Source: Actinoplanes derwentensis (lineage in GTDB: Bacteria > Actinomycetota > Actinomycetes > Mycobacteriales > Micromonosporaceae). From it: a DNA stretch of 64,000 nt. Below the pieces are notes generated by a model. It worked only from the letters and a program-made list of their open reading frames with translations. It had not been told where the DNA came from and made no database searches. Where the stretch lies: assembly GCF_900104725.1 (NCBI RefSeq), contig NZ_LT629758.1, positions 186,001 to 250,000 on the forward strand, in the 5' to 3' direction. The translations under genes were made by a program, and so were the position numbers. Below, piece after piece: positions 50,572 through 60,015 of this stretch (position 1 is its first letter; each line of letters starts with the position of its first letter).

Positions 50572-52353
50572 GTGGCACGTAGCGACGAAGCGGACTCCCG
50601 CGCCGCGCGAGCGGAGAAGGAAGTCAACGATCTCTCGAGTCAGGTCGCGTTTCTGCAAGAGGAACTCGCTCTGGTCCGGCGGAAGTTGACCGAGAGCCCC
50701 CGACACGTCCGGCAGCTTGAGGAACGGCTCGCGGCAACGCAGGCGCAGCTATCCCGAGTGACCGAGAACAACGAGCGGCTCGTGGCGACCCTCAAGGAAG
50801 CCCGCGCCCAGATCGTCACTCTCAAAGAAGAGATTGACCGGCTCGCCCAGCCGCCCAGCGGTTACGGCGTTTTCCTGGCAGCCCACGAGGACGGCACGGT
50901 GGACGTGTTCACCGGCGGCCGCAAGCTGCGGGTGGCGGTCTCGCCGTCTCTCGCGGCCGACGAGCTCCAGCGGGGCCAGGAGGTCCTGCTGAACGACGCG
51001 CTCAACGTCGTCGACGCGTTCGGGTTCGAGCGCACCGGCGAGGTCGTCTCGCTCAAGGAGGTCCTGGACAACCCGTCCGGCGGCCCTCGCGACCGGGCAC
51101 TGGTGACGTCGCACTCCGACGAGGAGCGCATCGTCTTCCTCGCCGACTCGCTCGACGTCAGCAAGCTGCGCGCCGGCGACTCGCTGATGATCGAACCCCG
51201 TTCGGCGTACGCCTACGAGCGGATCCCGAAGAGCGAGGTCGAGGAACTCGTCCTCGAGGAGGTCCCCGACGTCGACTACACCGACATCGGTGGTCTGCAC
51301 TCCCAGATCGAGCAGATCCGCGACGCGGTGGAGCTGCCCTTCCTGCACGCCGACCTGTTCCGGGAGCACCAGCTGCGCCCGCCGAAGGGGATCCTGCTCT
51401 ACGGCCCGCCCGGCTGCGGTAAGACCCTGATCGCCAAGGCGGTGGCCAACTCGCTGGCCAAGAAGATCGCCGAGCGGCGTGGCGAGGAGAAGCACACCAG
51501 CTACTTCCTCAACATCAAGGGCCCGGAGCTGCTGAACAAGTACGTGGGCGAGACCGAGCGGCACATCCGCCTGGTCTTCCAGCGGGCCCGTGAGAAGGCC
51601 AGCGAGGGCACCCCGGTCATCGTGTTCTTCGACGAGATGGACTCGATCTTCCGGACCCGTGGGTCAGGCGTCTCCAGCGACGTCGAGAACACCATCGTCC
51701 CGCAGCTCCTGAGCGAGATCGACGGTGTCGAGGGCCTGGAGAACGTGATCGTCATCGGCGCCTCCAACCGGGAAGACATGATCGACCCGGCCATCCTGCG
51801 CCCCGGCCGTCTCGACGTGAAGATCAAGATCGAGCGCCCGGACGCCGAGGCGGCGAAGGACATCTTCGCCAAGTACATCCTCTCGGAACTGCCGTTGAGC
51901 TCGGACGATCTGACCGAGCACGACGAAAACCGGGCCGCTACGGTCGCCGCGATGATCGAGGCGGTCGTGCTGCGGATGTACACCGAGACGGAGGAGAACC
52001 GCTTCCTGGAGGTCACCTACGCCAACGGTGACAAGGAGGTCCTGTACTTCAAGGACTTCAACTCCGGCGCGATGATCCAGAACATCGTCGACCGCGGCAA
52101 GAAGATGGCGATCAAGGAGTTCCTCACCTCCGGCAAGAAGGGCCTCCGGCTGCAGCACCTGCTCGACAGCTGCGTCGACGAGTTCCGGGAGAACGAGGAC
52201 CTGCCGAACACCACCAACCCCGACGACTGGGCCCGCATCTCCGGTAAGAAGGGTGAACGGATCGTCTACATCCGTACGCTCGTCTCCGGCGGTAAGGGTG
52301 CCGAGGCCGGCCGGTCCATCGAGACCGCGAACAACACCGGTCAGTACCTGTAA
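50572..52353 (+). CDS. arc: Proteasomal AAA+ ATPase ARC (Mpa)
   Basis: The 593-residue ring ATPase recognises Pup and threads pupylated proteins into the 20S proteasome. In order: an N-terminal coiled coil (~5-90, [19 protein letters not shown]) that binds Pup, two OB-fold domains (~95-240), and the AAA module (Walker [10 protein letters not shown] near residue 280; Walker [10 protein letters not shown] near 345, with arginine-finger region [17 protein letters not shown]). The extreme C-terminus NNTGQYL matches the gate-opening C-terminal motif of this family. GTG 50572 is chosen because GGGGAGG stands 7 nt upstream and the coiled coil begins there. A hairpin follows, separating it from the acyltransferase. 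Confidence 0.97.
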   Translation: MARSDEADSRAARAEKEVNDLSSQVAFLQEELALVRRKLTESPRHVRQLEERLAATQAQLSRVTENNERLVATLKEARAQIVTLKEEIDRLAQPPSGYGVFLAAHEDGTVDVFTGGRKLRVAVSPSLAADELQRGQEVLLNDALNVVDAFGFERTGEVVSLKEVLDNPSGGPRDRALVTSHSDEERIVFLADSLDVSKLRAGDSLMIEPRSAYAYERIPKSEVEELVLEEVPDVDYTDIGGLHSQIEQIRDAVELPFLHADLFREHQLRPPKGILLYGPPGCGKTLIAKAVANSLAKKIAERRGEEKHTSYFLNIKGPELLNKYVGETERHIRLVFQRAREKASEGTPVIVFFDEMDSIFRTRGSGVSSDVENTIVPQLLSEIDGVEGLENVIVIGASNREDMIDPAILRPGRLDVKIKIERPDAEAAKDIFAKYILSELPLSSDDLTEHDENRAATVAAMIEAVVLRMYTETEENRFLEVTYANGDKEVLYFKDFNSGAMIQNIVDRGKKMAIKEFLTSGKKGLRLQHLLDSCVDEFRENEDLPNTTNPDDWARISGKKGERIVYIRTLVSGGKGAEAGRSIETANNTGQYL

Positions 52354-52367
52354 CGACATCACGGCAC

Positions 52368-52398
52368 ACGGGCGCGGGAGATCATCTCCCGCGCCCGT
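52368..52398 (+). terminator. Strong hairpin after arc
   Basis: A perfect 14-bp stem (52368-52381 with 52385-52398) with a TCA loop lies 15 nt after the arc stop. It splits arc from the rest of the proteasome block. Confidence 0.85.
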
Positions 52399-52451
52399 TG
52401 TCGTCCCGAGGCAGGCCGGGTCCCCGCCGGACCCGGCCTCGTTCAACCCGT

Positions 52452-53687
52452 GTGACAGCAACCCGCCTCGCTTGGCTCGACGCCCTCCGCGGCTGGGCCG
52501 CAGCCGTCGTCGCGCTCTTCCACCTCAGCCCGGTGGTCCTCGGCTCCGAACTGCACCTGCGGATCTTCCACGTCATCGACCTCGGCAAGTACGGCGTCCT
52601 GCTCTTCTTCCTGGTCAGCGGTTACGTCATCCCGATGTCCCTGGAACGGCACGGCGACCTGCGCCGGTTCTGGGCCGGGCGGCTGCTGCGGATCTACCCC
52701 GCCTACCTGCTCGCGATCGCCGTCAGTCTGGCCCTCGGTGCCGCCGGAGTGCTGCGCCTGCCCGGCCAGCTCGCCGAGGAGACCACCACCAGCGTTCTCG
52801 GGCACCTGACCATGCTCCAGGACCTGCTCGGCACCCAGGGCGCGCTCCGGCCCTTCTGGACACTCACCTACGAGATGATCTTCTACCTGGTGGTGGCCGG
52901 GATCTTCGTCTGGGGACGGCACCTGCGGCGCCCCACCGCACCGGGGACACCACGGCGCCGCCCGGCGGTGGCGTGGTGGGCCACCGGGCTGACCGCCGTG
53001 GCCATCCTGGACCTGCCCGGCGACCTGCTGGGTGCCACCGCCGCCGAACGCCGGATCAGCGCGATCGTGGTGACCGCGCTGATGGTGACCGCGCTCGGTG
53101 CGTACACAATCGGCTCGAAGGTCGTCGTTCTGACCGCCGGGGCCGCCAGCCTCGCCCTTCTCGCCCTGCCGCTGGTCAACGGCCATGCCACCGAACAGGT
53201 GACCAGCGCGTCGTCGGCCCAGGCCACCCAGATGCTCGCGGTGATGTTCGCCGGCACCGTGATCCACCGCGCCCAGCACCGGCGGATCGGCCGGCCCGCC
53301 GCCCTCGTCGTCCTGCTGATCGTCCTCGGCGGAACCGCCGTCACGATCGGACCCGTCGTCGGGGCGGCCGTCGCCGGCACCTGCACACTCGGCCTGGCCC
53401 TGCGCGCTCGGCGGATCCCGGTGGCCCTCACCTGGCTCGGCACCGTCAGCTATTCGCTCTATCTGCTTCACATCCCGGTCCTGGTCCTGGTCCGGCAGGT
53501 CACGGGGCAACCGCTGCTCGTCGCCGCCGCCTTCGTGACCGGCTCTCTCACCGCAGCGTGGGCGTGTCACCGATGGGTGGAACGGCCCGCACAAGCCCTG
53601 GCCCGGCGCGTCCCGGTGAGAAAAGTCGCCACGGAAGGTACGGGCGCGTGCACGGGCAGCTTCGGAAAGCGCTACGAGAGCGTCTAG
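52452..53687 (+). CDS. Acyltransferase 3 family membrane protein
   Basis: The 411-residue protein has the OafA-type acyltransferase 3 pattern: [20 protein letters not shown] with RG and the conserved His, [32 protein letters not shown], and about ten membrane segments. It transfers acyl groups, often acetyl, to extracellular sugars or lipids. It sits between arc and dop, where most actinobacteria have nothing, and is flanked by a terminator on its 5' side. Its TAG stop codon forms the first half of the TAGGCT box that appears to drive dop. Start GTG 52452 lies before the first helix; no strong Shine-Dalgarno is seen. A link to proteasome function is not evident. Confidence 0.82.
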   Translation: MTATRLAWLDALRGWAAAVVALFHLSPVVLGSELHLRIFHVIDLGKYGVLLFFLVSGYVIPMSLERHGDLRRFWAGRLLRIYPAYLLAIAVSLALGAAGVLRLPGQLAEETTTSVLGHLTMLQDLLGTQGALRPFWTLTYEMIFYLVVAGIFVWGRHLRRPTAPGTPRRRPAVAWWATGLTAVAILDLPGDLLGATAAERRISAIVVTALMVTALGAYTIGSKVVVLTAGAASLALLALPLVNGHATEQVTSASSAQATQMLAVMFAGTVIHRAQHRRIGRPAALVVLLIVLGGTAVTIGPVVGAAVAGTCTLGLALRARRIPVALTWLGTVSYSLYLLHIPVLVLVRQVTGQPLLVAAAFVTGSLTAAWACHRWVERPAQALARRVPVRKVATEGTGACTGSFGKRYESV

Positions 53688-53690
53688 GCT
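53685..53690 (+). promoter_or_regulatory. -10 box TAGGCT ahead of the dop leader ORF
   Basis: TAGGCT overlaps the TAG stop of the acyltransferase gene and lies 6 nt before ATG 53697, so the transcript probably starts at that ATG. Confidence 0.5.
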
Positions 53691-53696
53691 CGATAC

Positions 53697-53738
53697 ATGA
53701 GCAGGCGCAGCTTCGTGGCGGACAGGGTGGTCGCATGA
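53697..53738 (+). CDS. Putative 13-residue leader peptide overlapping dop
   Basis: The ATG at 53697, placed 6 nt after TAGGCT, opens a frame encoding [13 protein letters not shown] and stopping at TGA 53736-53738. The stop overlaps the dop ATG as ATGA. A leaderless transcript would therefore start by translating this peptide and reach dop by coupled re-initiation. Alternatively the peptide is not made and the ribosome binds directly at dop, for which only a weak GGACAGGGTGG purine tract is available. No similar peptide is known to me. Confidence 0.4.
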   Translation: MSRRSFVADRVVA

Positions 53739-55252
53739 GCGTTCGCAGGATTATGGGTACTGAGGTCGAGTACGGCATTTCGGTCCCCGGTCAGCCCGGT
53801 GCCAATCCGATGGTCACGTCCTCCCAGGTGGTCAACGCCTACGGCGCCCGCCCCGAGCTCAACCGCAACGGCCGTGCCCGCTGGGACTACGAGGAGGAGT
53901 CGCCACTGCGCGACGCCCGCGGGTTCACCTACTCCGGAGCCGCCTACGACCCCGCCGAAGCCCTCGCCGACGAAGACCTCGGTCTGGCCAACGTGATACT
54001 GACCAACGGCGCCCGGCTGTACGTCGACCACGCCCACCCCGAGTTCAGCACCCCCGAGGTCACCAACCCGCTCGACATCGTCAAGTGGGACAAGGCCGGC
54101 GAGCGGGTGATGGCCGAGGCGTCGCGCCGGGCCGCCACGATTCCGGGCACCCACCGCATTCAGCTTTACAAGAACAACACCGACAACAAGGGCGCGTCGT
54201 ACGGTGCCCATGAGAACTATCAGATGCGGCGGCAGACCCCGTTCGCCGACATCGTCGCTCACCTGACCCCGTTCTTCGTCACCCGGCAGATCTTCTGCGG
54301 AGCCGGCCGGGTCGGCATCGGGCAGGACGGCAGCGGCGCCGGTTTCCAGATCTCGTCCCGGGCCGACTTCTTCGAGGTCGAGGTCGGGCTGGAGACCACG
54401 CTCAAGCGGCCGATCATCAACACCCGCGACGAGCCGCACGCCGACGCCGACAAGTACCGCCGGCTGCACGTGATCATCGGCGACGCCAACCTGTCGGAGA
54501 TCTCCACCTACCTCAAGGTGGGCACCACCGCCATGATCCTCAACATGATCGAGGAGAAGGTGTTCACCGGCGAGCTGGGCATCGCCGACCCGGTCAGCGA
54601 GCTGAAGAACGTCAGCCACGACCCGTCGCTCAAACACCTGATGCGGCTGCGTGACGGCCGCCGGCTGACCGCGCTCGACCTGCAGTGGGCGTACTTCGAG
54701 CGGGCCCGCCAGTTCGCCGACGACCGGTACGGCGCCGACATCGACGAGCAGACCGCCGACGTGCTGGACCGTTGGGAGGACGTCCTCGACAAGCTGGGGC
54801 GCGACCCGATGATGCTCTCCGACAGTCTCGACTGGGTCGCCAAGTTGCGACTGCTGGAAGGCTACCGGGACCGGGAGAACCTCGGCTGGTCCTCACCGAA
54901 ACTCCAGCTCGTCGACCTGCAGTACTCCGACGTGCGCCCGGACAAGGGCCTCTACCACCGGCTGGTCGCCCGCGGCTCGATGAAGACGCTGCTCGACCCG
55001 GAGCAGACCCAGGCCGCGATGTACGACCCGCCGGAGGACACCCGGGCCTACTTCCGGGGCCGTTGCCTCGCGCAGTACGCGTCCGAGGTGGTCGCCGCCA
55101 GCTGGGATTCGGTGATCTTCGACGTGGGCCGGGAGTCGCTGGTCCGGGTGCCCATGATGGAGCCGGAGCGAGGTACCAGGAAGCATGTCGGGGCGCTGTT
55201 CGACAAGTGTGAGAGCGCCAAGGACCTGCTCGAGGTGATCACGAGCCGGTAA
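53735..55252 (+). CDS. dop: Depupylase/deamidase Dop
   Basis: The 505-residue enzyme is the carboxylate-amine ligase-like hydrolase that removes Pup from substrates (and in other species deamidates Pup-Gln). It begins [18 protein letters not shown], with the Mg/ATP-binding Glu residues, and has the characteristic Dop insertion after [27 protein letters not shown] carries the catalytic Asp. [17 protein letters not shown] and [18 protein letters not shown] follow. It is longer than PafA (452), as usual for Dop. ATG 53735 overlaps the leader frame. Since Pup here already ends in Glu, depupylation is expected to be its main role. Confidence 0.96.
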   Translation: MSVRRIMGTEVEYGISVPGQPGANPMVTSSQVVNAYGARPELNRNGRARWDYEEESPLRDARGFTYSGAAYDPAEALADEDLGLANVILTNGARLYVDHAHPEFSTPEVTNPLDIVKWDKAGERVMAEASRRAATIPGTHRIQLYKNNTDNKGASYGAHENYQMRRQTPFADIVAHLTPFFVTRQIFCGAGRVGIGQDGSGAGFQISSRADFFEVEVGLETTLKRPIINTRDEPHADADKYRRLHVIIGDANLSEISTYLKVGTTAMILNMIEEKVFTGELGIADPVSELKNVSHDPSLKHLMRLRDGRRLTALDLQWAYFERARQFADDRYGADIDEQTADVLDRWEDVLDKLGRDPMMLSDSLDWVAKLRLLEGYRDRENLGWSSPKLQLVDLQYSDVRPDKGLYHRLVARGSMKTLLDPEQTQAAMYDPPEDTRAYFRGRCLAQYASEVVAASWDSVIFDVGRESLVRVPMMEPERGTRKHVGALFDKCESAKDLLEVITSR

Positions 55253-55353
55253 TAAAACACCCGTTCCGGCGGGCCGTTTCGTCATAGGTGCGAGGTAGGT
55301 TTTTCCCAACCCGATGTTGCAGGACTTCGGGTGGCTTCTGAAGGGGGACATCC

Positions 55354-55569
55354 ATGGCAACCCGAGACACCGGTGGTCAGTCGCAGAGCAGCAAGGGCTC
55401 CAGCGACCAGGAGATCGAGGACGTCACCGTCGAGGCCAATCCCGAGGTCGCCGAAAGGCATGCGGAGATCACCGAGGACGTCGACGACCTGCTGGACGAA
55501 ATCGACAGCGTCCTCGAAGAGAACGCCGAAGAGTTCGTGAGAGGGTACGTGCAAAAAGGCGGAGAGTAG
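55354..55569 (+). CDS. pup: Prokaryotic ubiquitin-like protein Pup
   Basis: The 71-residue protein is disordered at the start and helical at the end ([20 protein letters not shown]). It finishes with [13 protein letters not shown]. The last residue is Glu, so PafA can activate its gamma-carboxylate directly, with no need for deamidation as in GGQ-ending Pup. The central and C-terminal region binds the ARC coiled coil. ATG 55354 has AAGGGGG at 8 nt, a strong ribosome-binding site in keeping with a need for excess Pup. It is followed by a hairpin before prcB. TAGGTT at 55296-55301 is a possible own promoter. Confidence 0.97.
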   Translation: MATRDTGGQSQSSKGSSDQEIEDVTVEANPEVAERHAEITEDVDDLLDEIDSVLEENAEEFVRGYVQKGGE

Positions 55570-55592
55570 ACCTTTTGTCCGTTTTTGGGTGA

Positions 55593-55620
55593 CCGGGCGC
55601 TGCCGATGGGCGGCGTCCGG
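55593..55620 (+). terminator. Attenuator-type hairpin between pup and prcB
   Basis: A 12-bp stem (55593-55604 with 55609-55620, two wobbles) with a GATG loop is followed by CATTTCTTC. A second possible promoter (TAATGT, 55675-55680) lies between it and prcB. This would let Pup be made in excess of the proteasome. Confidence 0.65.
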
Positions 55621-55712
55621 CATTTCTTCAAGACATGTCGATGGCATTGATCGCACCCGCAGGCATCGGCGGGATAATGTGCTTCAACTGCACGTACCTT
55701 GAAAGGAACCAC

Positions 55713-56552
55713 GTGGCGACGGGCTTTGATTCATCCGGGCGTCTACCGGATTTCTTCACCACTACGGGGACGTCCTCCTTCACGCAGTTCCTGAGTCAGG
55801 CCGCGCCGGAGTTGCTTCCGGGCCGGCGGCCGCTGCCGCCGGGGCTGTCCGCGGACATCGCACCGCACGGGACCACGATCGTCGCCATCGCGACGGCTGA
55901 GGGTGTGGTGATGGCCGGTGACCGCCGGGCGACCATGGGAAACCTCATCGCCAGCCGGGACATCAAGAAGGTCCACCCCGCTGACTCCTACTCGCTGATC
56001 GGCATCGCCGGCACCGCCGGCATCGGCATCGAGCTGATCCGCCTGTTCCAGGTCGAACTGGAGCACTACGAGAAGATCGAGGGGACGATGCTCTCCCTCG
56101 ACGGTAAGGCCAACCGCCTCGCCGCGATGGTGCGCGGCAACCTCGGCGCGGCGATGCAGGGCCTGGCCGTGGTCCCGCTGTTCGCCGGGTTCGACCTGGC
56201 TCCGGTCGACGGGGCGCGGGCCGGCCGGATCTTCAGCTTCGACGTCGCCGGTGGTCTCTACGAGGAGACCGGCTACGAGGCGATCGGTTCGGGTTCGCTG
56301 TTCGCCAAGTCGGCGCTGAAGAAGCGGTACCGGACGGGTGTGAGCACCGAGGACGCGATCAACCTGGCGGTCGAGGCGCTGTACGACGCGGCTGACGACG
56401 ACACCGCGACCGGTGGCCCGGACGTCATCCGCAAGATCTACCCGGTGGTGATGTCGGCTACCGCGAACGGTACCCACCGGCTGAGCGACGAAGAGATCAC
56501 CACGGTGGCCGAGCGGGTCGTCGCGGGCCGCGCGGAGAACCCGGGCGGTTGA
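55713..56552 (+). CDS. prcB: 20S proteasome beta subunit (catalytic)
   Basis: The 279-residue precursor has a 53-residue propeptide that must be removed to expose Thr54 (APHG then TTIVAIAT), the active-site nucleophile. The mature chain has the expected [20 protein letters not shown] with catalytic Asp/Arg, [20 protein letters not shown] (Lys33 equivalent), and a late [18 protein letters not shown] segment. GTG 55713 is chosen because GAAAGGA lies 5 nt upstream; an earlier ATG at 55677 lacks one. With PrcA it forms the 28-subunit barrel. It is separated from prcA by 40 nt, with a Shine-Dalgarno for each. Confidence 0.96.
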   Translation: MATGFDSSGRLPDFFTTTGTSSFTQFLSQAAPELLPGRRPLPPGLSADIAPHGTTIVAIATAEGVVMAGDRRATMGNLIASRDIKKVHPADSYSLIGIAGTAGIGIELIRLFQVELEHYEKIEGTMLSLDGKANRLAAMVRGNLGAAMQGLAVVPLFAGFDLAPVDGARAGRIFSFDVAGGLYEETGYEAIGSGSLFAKSALKKRYRTGVSTEDAINLAVEALYDAADDDTATGGPDVIRKIYPVVMSATANGTHRLSDEEITTVAERVVAGRAENPGG

Positions 56553-56592
56553 TCCGCATGACCCGCATCCCTCAGGAACAGGAGTAGTCACC

Positions 56593-57399
56593 GTGGCCAT
56601 GCAGTTCTACGCATCACCGGAGCAGGTTCAGCGGGATCGCTCCGAGTACGCCCGCAAGGGCATCGCCCGCGGGCGCTCGGCCGTGGTGCTGACGTACGAG
56701 GGCGGCATTCTGCTCGTCGCCGAGAACATCACCACCCTTCGCAAGATCAGCGAGATCTACGACAAGATCGCGTTCGCCGCGGTGGGGCGGTACAACGAAT
56801 TCGAGGCGCTGCGGCGCGGCGGTGTGCGGATGGCCGACATGATCGGTCTCAGCTACGACCGCCGGGACGTGACGGCCCGGGCGCTGGCCAACACGTACAC
56901 GCAGACGCTGGGTGCGATCTTCTCCGAGACGCAGAAGCCGTACGAGGTGGAGATCTGTGTCGCGCAGGTCGGGGCGACACCGGAGGCCGACGAGTTGTAC
57001 CGGATCACCTATGACGGTTCGGTCATGGACGAGCCGGGGTTCATGGCGATGGGCGGCCAGTCCGAGGCGATCGCGACGGTCCTGCGGGACCGGCACGACG
57101 GGTCCGCCGAGCTGACCGCAGCCCTGACGCTGGCGGCGGAGGCCCTGGGTAGTGTCGGCGGGGAGAACGGGCAGCCCCGGGTCCTGACGCCGAAGCAGCT
57201 CGAGGTGGCGGTCCTGGACCGGCGGCGGCCGGGCCGGGCGTTCCGGCGGCTCGCCGGAGCAGCGCTGACCACCCTGCTGGGGCACGAGTCGGTGCCGGAG
57301 GCCGAGCTGGGCGATGTGGACGCGGCTCCGCCGTCGCAGGCGGAGGGCAAGCCGGTCGTCTCGGCAGCGCCGGAGACCGACGAGGACCCACAGAAGTAA
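56593..57399 (+). CDS. prcA: 20S proteasome alpha subunit
   Basis: The 268-residue protein forms the outer rings and gate. The start [20 protein letters not shown] is the gating N-terminus, followed by [20 protein letters not shown] and [20 protein letters not shown] (typical alpha-subunit strands). The ~45-residue acidic C-terminal tail is longer than needed for the fold. GTG 56593 follows AGGAACAGGAG; ATG two codons later is an alternative start. It is the last gene before a strong hairpin, so prcBA form one transcriptional unit. Confidence 0.96.
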   Translation: MAMQFYASPEQVQRDRSEYARKGIARGRSAVVLTYEGGILLVAENITTLRKISEIYDKIAFAAVGRYNEFEALRRGGVRMADMIGLSYDRRDVTARALANTYTQTLGAIFSETQKPYEVEICVAQVGATPEADELYRITYDGSVMDEPGFMAMGGQSEAIATVLRDRHDGSAELTAALTLAAEALGSVGGENGQPRVLTPKQLEVAVLDRRRPGRAFRRLAGAALTTLLGHESVPEAELGDVDAAPPSQAEGKPVVSAAPETDEDPQK

Positions 57400-57400
57400 A

Positions 57401-57441
57401 TGATTGCGGGGCGTGGTCGATGGATTCACGCCCCGCAATCA
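57401..57441 (+). terminator. Terminator after prcA
   Basis: A perfect 15-bp inverted repeat (57401-57415 with 57427-57441) with an 11-nt loop begins right after the prcA stop. Confidence 0.85.
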
Positions 57442-57464
57442 TGGAAACCCTCAGTTCTAGCCAG

Positions 57465-57470
57465 TAGTGT
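57465..57470 (+). promoter_or_regulatory. -10 box TAGTGT of pafA (leaderless)
   Basis: TAGTGT lies 6 nt before ATG 57477. It is downstream of the prcA terminator, so pafA has its own promoter. Confidence 0.6.
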
Positions 57471-57476
57471 TCGGAC

Positions 57477-58835
57477 ATGGAACGGCGAATTTTCGGCCTC
57501 GAGACCGAGTACGGAGTCACGTGCACCTATCGGGGGCAGCGGCGGCTGTCTCCGGACGAGGTGGCCCGCTACCTGTTCCGCCGAGTGGTGTCCTGGGGAC
57601 GCAGCAGCAACGTTTTCCTCCGTAACGGCGCCCGTCTCTACCTCGACGTCGGTTCCCACCCCGAGTACGCGACCCCCGAGTGTGACTCCGTCACCGATCT
57701 GGTCGCTCACGACCGGGCCGGCGAGCGGATCCTGGAAGGCCTGCTCGTCGACGCGGAGAAGCGTCTGCACGACGAGGGCATCGCGGGGGAGATCTACCTC
57801 TTCAAGAACAACACCGACTCGGCCGGCAACTCGTACGGGTGTCACGAGAACTACCTCGTGTCGCGACATGGGGAGTTCGGGCGTCTCGCCGACATCCTCA
57901 TCCCGTTCCTGGTGACCCGGCAGCTGATCTGCGGTGCCGGCAAGGTGCTGCAGACCCCGCGCGGCGCGGTCTTCTGCCTCTCGCAGCGGGCCGAGCACAT
58001 CTGGGAGGGTGTCTCCAGCGCCACCACCCGGTCCCGGCCGATCATCAACACCCGGGACGAGCCGCACGCCGACGCCGAGCGTTACCGGCGTCTGCACGTG
58101 ATCGTCGGTGACTCGAACATGAACGAGGTCACCACCCTGCTCAAGGTGGGCAGCGCCGACATCGTGCTCCGGATGATCGAGGCCGGGGTGGTGATGCGCG
58201 ACCTGACTCTGGAGAACCCGATCCGGGCGATCCGTGAGGTCAGCCATGACATCACCGGCCGCCGCAAGATCCGGCTGGCCAACAACAAGGAGGTCTCCGC
58301 GCTGGAGATCCAGCAGGAGTACCTGTCGAAGGCCACCGAGTTCGTCGAGCGCCACGGTGGTGACCCGGTGTCGAAACGGGTGATCGAGCTGTGGGGCCGG
58401 GTGCTCAACGCGATCGAGTCGGAGAACCTCGACCCGGTCGCGCGCGAGATCGACTGGGTGTCGAAGTACAAGCTGATCGACCGTTACCAGGCCAAACACG
58501 AGATCCCGATGTCGCACCCGAGGATCGCGCAGCTCGACCTGGCGTACCACGACGTGCGCCGTGGCCGTGGGCTGTACGCCTTGATGGAGAAGCGCAAGAC
58601 GGTCGACCGGATCGCCAACGACCTGCAGATCTTCGAAGCGAAGGAGACGCCACCGCAGACCACCCGGGCGCGGTTGCGAGGTGAGTTCATCCGGCACGCG
58701 CAGGAGAAACGGCGCGACTTCACCGTCGACTGGGTGCATCTGAAGCTCAACGACCAGGCGCAGCGCACGGTCCTGTGCAAGGACCCGTTCCGTGCTTACG
58801 ACGAGCGGGTGGAACGCCTGATCGCCAGCATGTGA
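57477..58835 (+). CDS. pafA: Pup-protein ligase PafA
   Basis: The 452-residue ligase attaches Pup through its C-terminal Glu to substrate lysines, using ATP. It starts [20 protein letters not shown] (Glu residues for Mg-ATP), has [18 protein letters not shown] (catalytic Asp), and [22 protein letters not shown]-terminal domain follows with [15 protein letters not shown] and [17 protein letters not shown] (Pup-binding region). It is the paralogue of Dop but lacks its long N-terminal loop. ATG 57477 with the leaderless -10 is the natural start. It has no Shine-Dalgarno. Confidence 0.97.
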   Translation: MERRIFGLETEYGVTCTYRGQRRLSPDEVARYLFRRVVSWGRSSNVFLRNGARLYLDVGSHPEYATPECDSVTDLVAHDRAGERILEGLLVDAEKRLHDEGIAGEIYLFKNNTDSAGNSYGCHENYLVSRHGEFGRLADILIPFLVTRQLICGAGKVLQTPRGAVFCLSQRAEHIWEGVSSATTRSRPIINTRDEPHADAERYRRLHVIVGDSNMNEVTTLLKVGSADIVLRMIEAGVVMRDLTLENPIRAIREVSHDITGRRKIRLANNKEVSALEIQQEYLSKATEFVERHGGDPVSKRVIELWGRVLNAIESENLDPVAREIDWVSKYKLIDRYQAKHEIPMSHPRIAQLDLAYHDVRRGRGLYALMEKRKTVDRIANDLQIFEAKETPPQTTRARLRGEFIRHAQEKRRDFTVDWVHLKLNDQAQRTVLCKDPFRAYDERVERLIASM

Positions 58836-58844
58836 CCGACCGGT

Positions 58845-58850
58845 TAGGCT
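58845..58850 (+). promoter_or_regulatory. -10 box TAGGCT of the small membrane protein gene
   Basis: TAGGCT lies 9 nt before ATG 58860, slightly longer than the other leaderless examples. Confidence 0.45.
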
Positions 58851-58859
58851 GGCCGGATC

Positions 58860-59060
58860 ATGAGTGATCCTGGCCAGCCTGAACCGCTTGAGCGTTCCGA
58901 GTACGAGGTCCGTAACGGGCGGATGGACCGCCGCCGTGAGCGGATCTATCAGCAGATCCAGCGGGACCGGGCCGGTGGCCACAAGGTGCCGACCTGGGTG
59001 CTGGCCGCGATCCTCGTCCTGATGCTGGCCGGCTGGGGCTATCTGATCTTCGTCGCCTGA
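58860..59060 (+). CDS. Small single-pass membrane protein downstream of pafA
   Basis: The 66-residue protein has a charged cytoplasmic N-terminus (MDRRRERIYQQIQRDRAGG) and one C-terminal membrane helix (PTWVLAAILVLMLAGWGYLI). I know no function for it. A gene like this is often found after pafA in actinobacteria. TAGGCT 9 nt upstream suggests a promoter within the gap. It precedes the methyltransferase by 45 bp. Confidence 0.7.
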   Translation: MSDPGQPEPLERSEYEVRNGRMDRRRERIYQQIQRDRAGGHKVPTWVLAAILVLMLAGWGYLIFVA

Positions 59061-59105
59061 CCGCCGGGGCAGACGTGAGCGCTGGTTCTGGGGCAGGGTG
59101 GTGGG

Positions 59106-59753
59106 ATGGCTGACATCATCGATCCCGCGGTGGGCGACTATCTGCTCGACCATTGCACACCCGCCGACGACGTGTTGCGTGACCTCGCGGCCGAGACCCG
59201 GGCGACGTTCTCCGGGGCCGCCGGGATGCAGGTATCGCACGACGAGGGTGCGCTGCTCACCATGCTGGTGCGGCTGACCGGGGCGGAGTTCGCGGTCGAG
59301 GTCGGGACCTTCACCGGCTACTCGTCGATCTGCATCGCGCGCGGGCTGGGCAAAGGCGGCCGGCTGCTGGCCTGTGACGTGTCCGAGGAGTGGACGTCGG
59401 TGGCGCGCCGTTACTGGGAGCGGGCCGGGCTCACCGACCGGATCGAACTGCGGATCGCCCCGGCGATCGAGACGGTTCGCGCCCTGAGCCCGGAGCCGGT
59501 GATCGACTTCGCGTTCGTGGACGCTGACAAGACCGGCTATCCGGACTACTACGCCGAGCTGGTGCCCCGGTTGCGGCCCGGTGGGCTGCTGGTCCTGGAC
59601 AACGTGCTGCGCGGCGGACGGGTCCTGGCGCCGGGCGATGCCGCGGACCGGGCGGTGGCCGGGCTCAACGACCTGATCGTGACCGACGACCGGGTGGAGT
59701 CGGTGATGCTGCCGGTCCGCGACGGGGTCACGCTGGTCCGGCGCAAGGGCTGA
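59106..59753 (+). CDS. SAM-dependent O-methyltransferase
   Basis: The 215-residue protein matches the class I O-methyltransferase family 3 (caffeoyl-CoA/catechol type): FAVEVGTFTGYSSICIARGL (SAM-binding loop), GRLLACDVSEEWTSVARRYW, IDFAFVDADKTGYPDYYAEL (metal-binding Asp), LRPGGLLVLDNVLRGGRVL, and a late DGVTLVRRKG. It methylates catechol-like or small hydroxyl substrates with Mg2+. The ATG is preceded by CAGGGT at 6 nt. Its substrate is not known. Confidence 0.9.
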   Translation: MADIIDPAVGDYLLDHCTPADDVLRDLAAETRATFSGAAGMQVSHDEGALLTMLVRLTGAEFAVEVGTFTGYSSICIARGLGKGGRLLACDVSEEWTSVARRYWERAGLTDRIELRIAPAIETVRALSPEPVIDFAFVDADKTGYPDYYAELVPRLRPGGLLVLDNVLRGGRVLAPGDAADRAVAGLNDLIVTDDRVESVMLPVRDGVTLVRRKG

Positions 59754-59796
59754 ACGACCTTTCCGCAACCGTACGGGAACTCGCCCTGTCCCTGAG

Positions 59797-60011
59797 ATGG
59801 GGTGTCCTGGACGTGTGTCGGAACAGGGGCGGTCCATGCGACGGTGGCCGTGCTCGCCGTCATCGGGTACGAGTTCCTCCCACCGGGGCTGGTGGCAGAC
59901 GGCCGGCCAGGTGGCGATCGGCTGGTCCGGCGTCGCGGCGATCCTGATCGGTGCCCATCGGATGCCACGCCGGGAGCAGCCGCCCTGGTGGCTACTGGTG
60001 GCCGGTCGCCG
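59797..60011 (+). pseudogene. Remnant of a multi-TM sensor (diguanylate-cyclase/kinase N-terminus)
   Basis: Two frames together give a short piece of membrane-sensor-like sequence. In one frame, from about 59820, AVHATVAVLAVIGYEFLPPG looks like a first membrane helix. In another frame, from about 59890, WWQTAGQVAIGWSGVAAILI and GAHRMPRREQPPWWLLVAG look like the second and third helices, as in the conserved N-terminus of many actinobacterial GGDEF/EAL and kinase sensors. The frame change lies between the two. The rest of the gene is missing, cut off by the convergent DUF3866 gene. It is not functional in this form. Confidence 0.55.
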
Positions 60012-60015
60012 CGGA

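Noticed and set aside
57426..59837. 803-codon minus-strand frame over pafA and the methyltransferase
   Set aside because: Spans two well-supported plus-strand genes; typical high-GC shadow.
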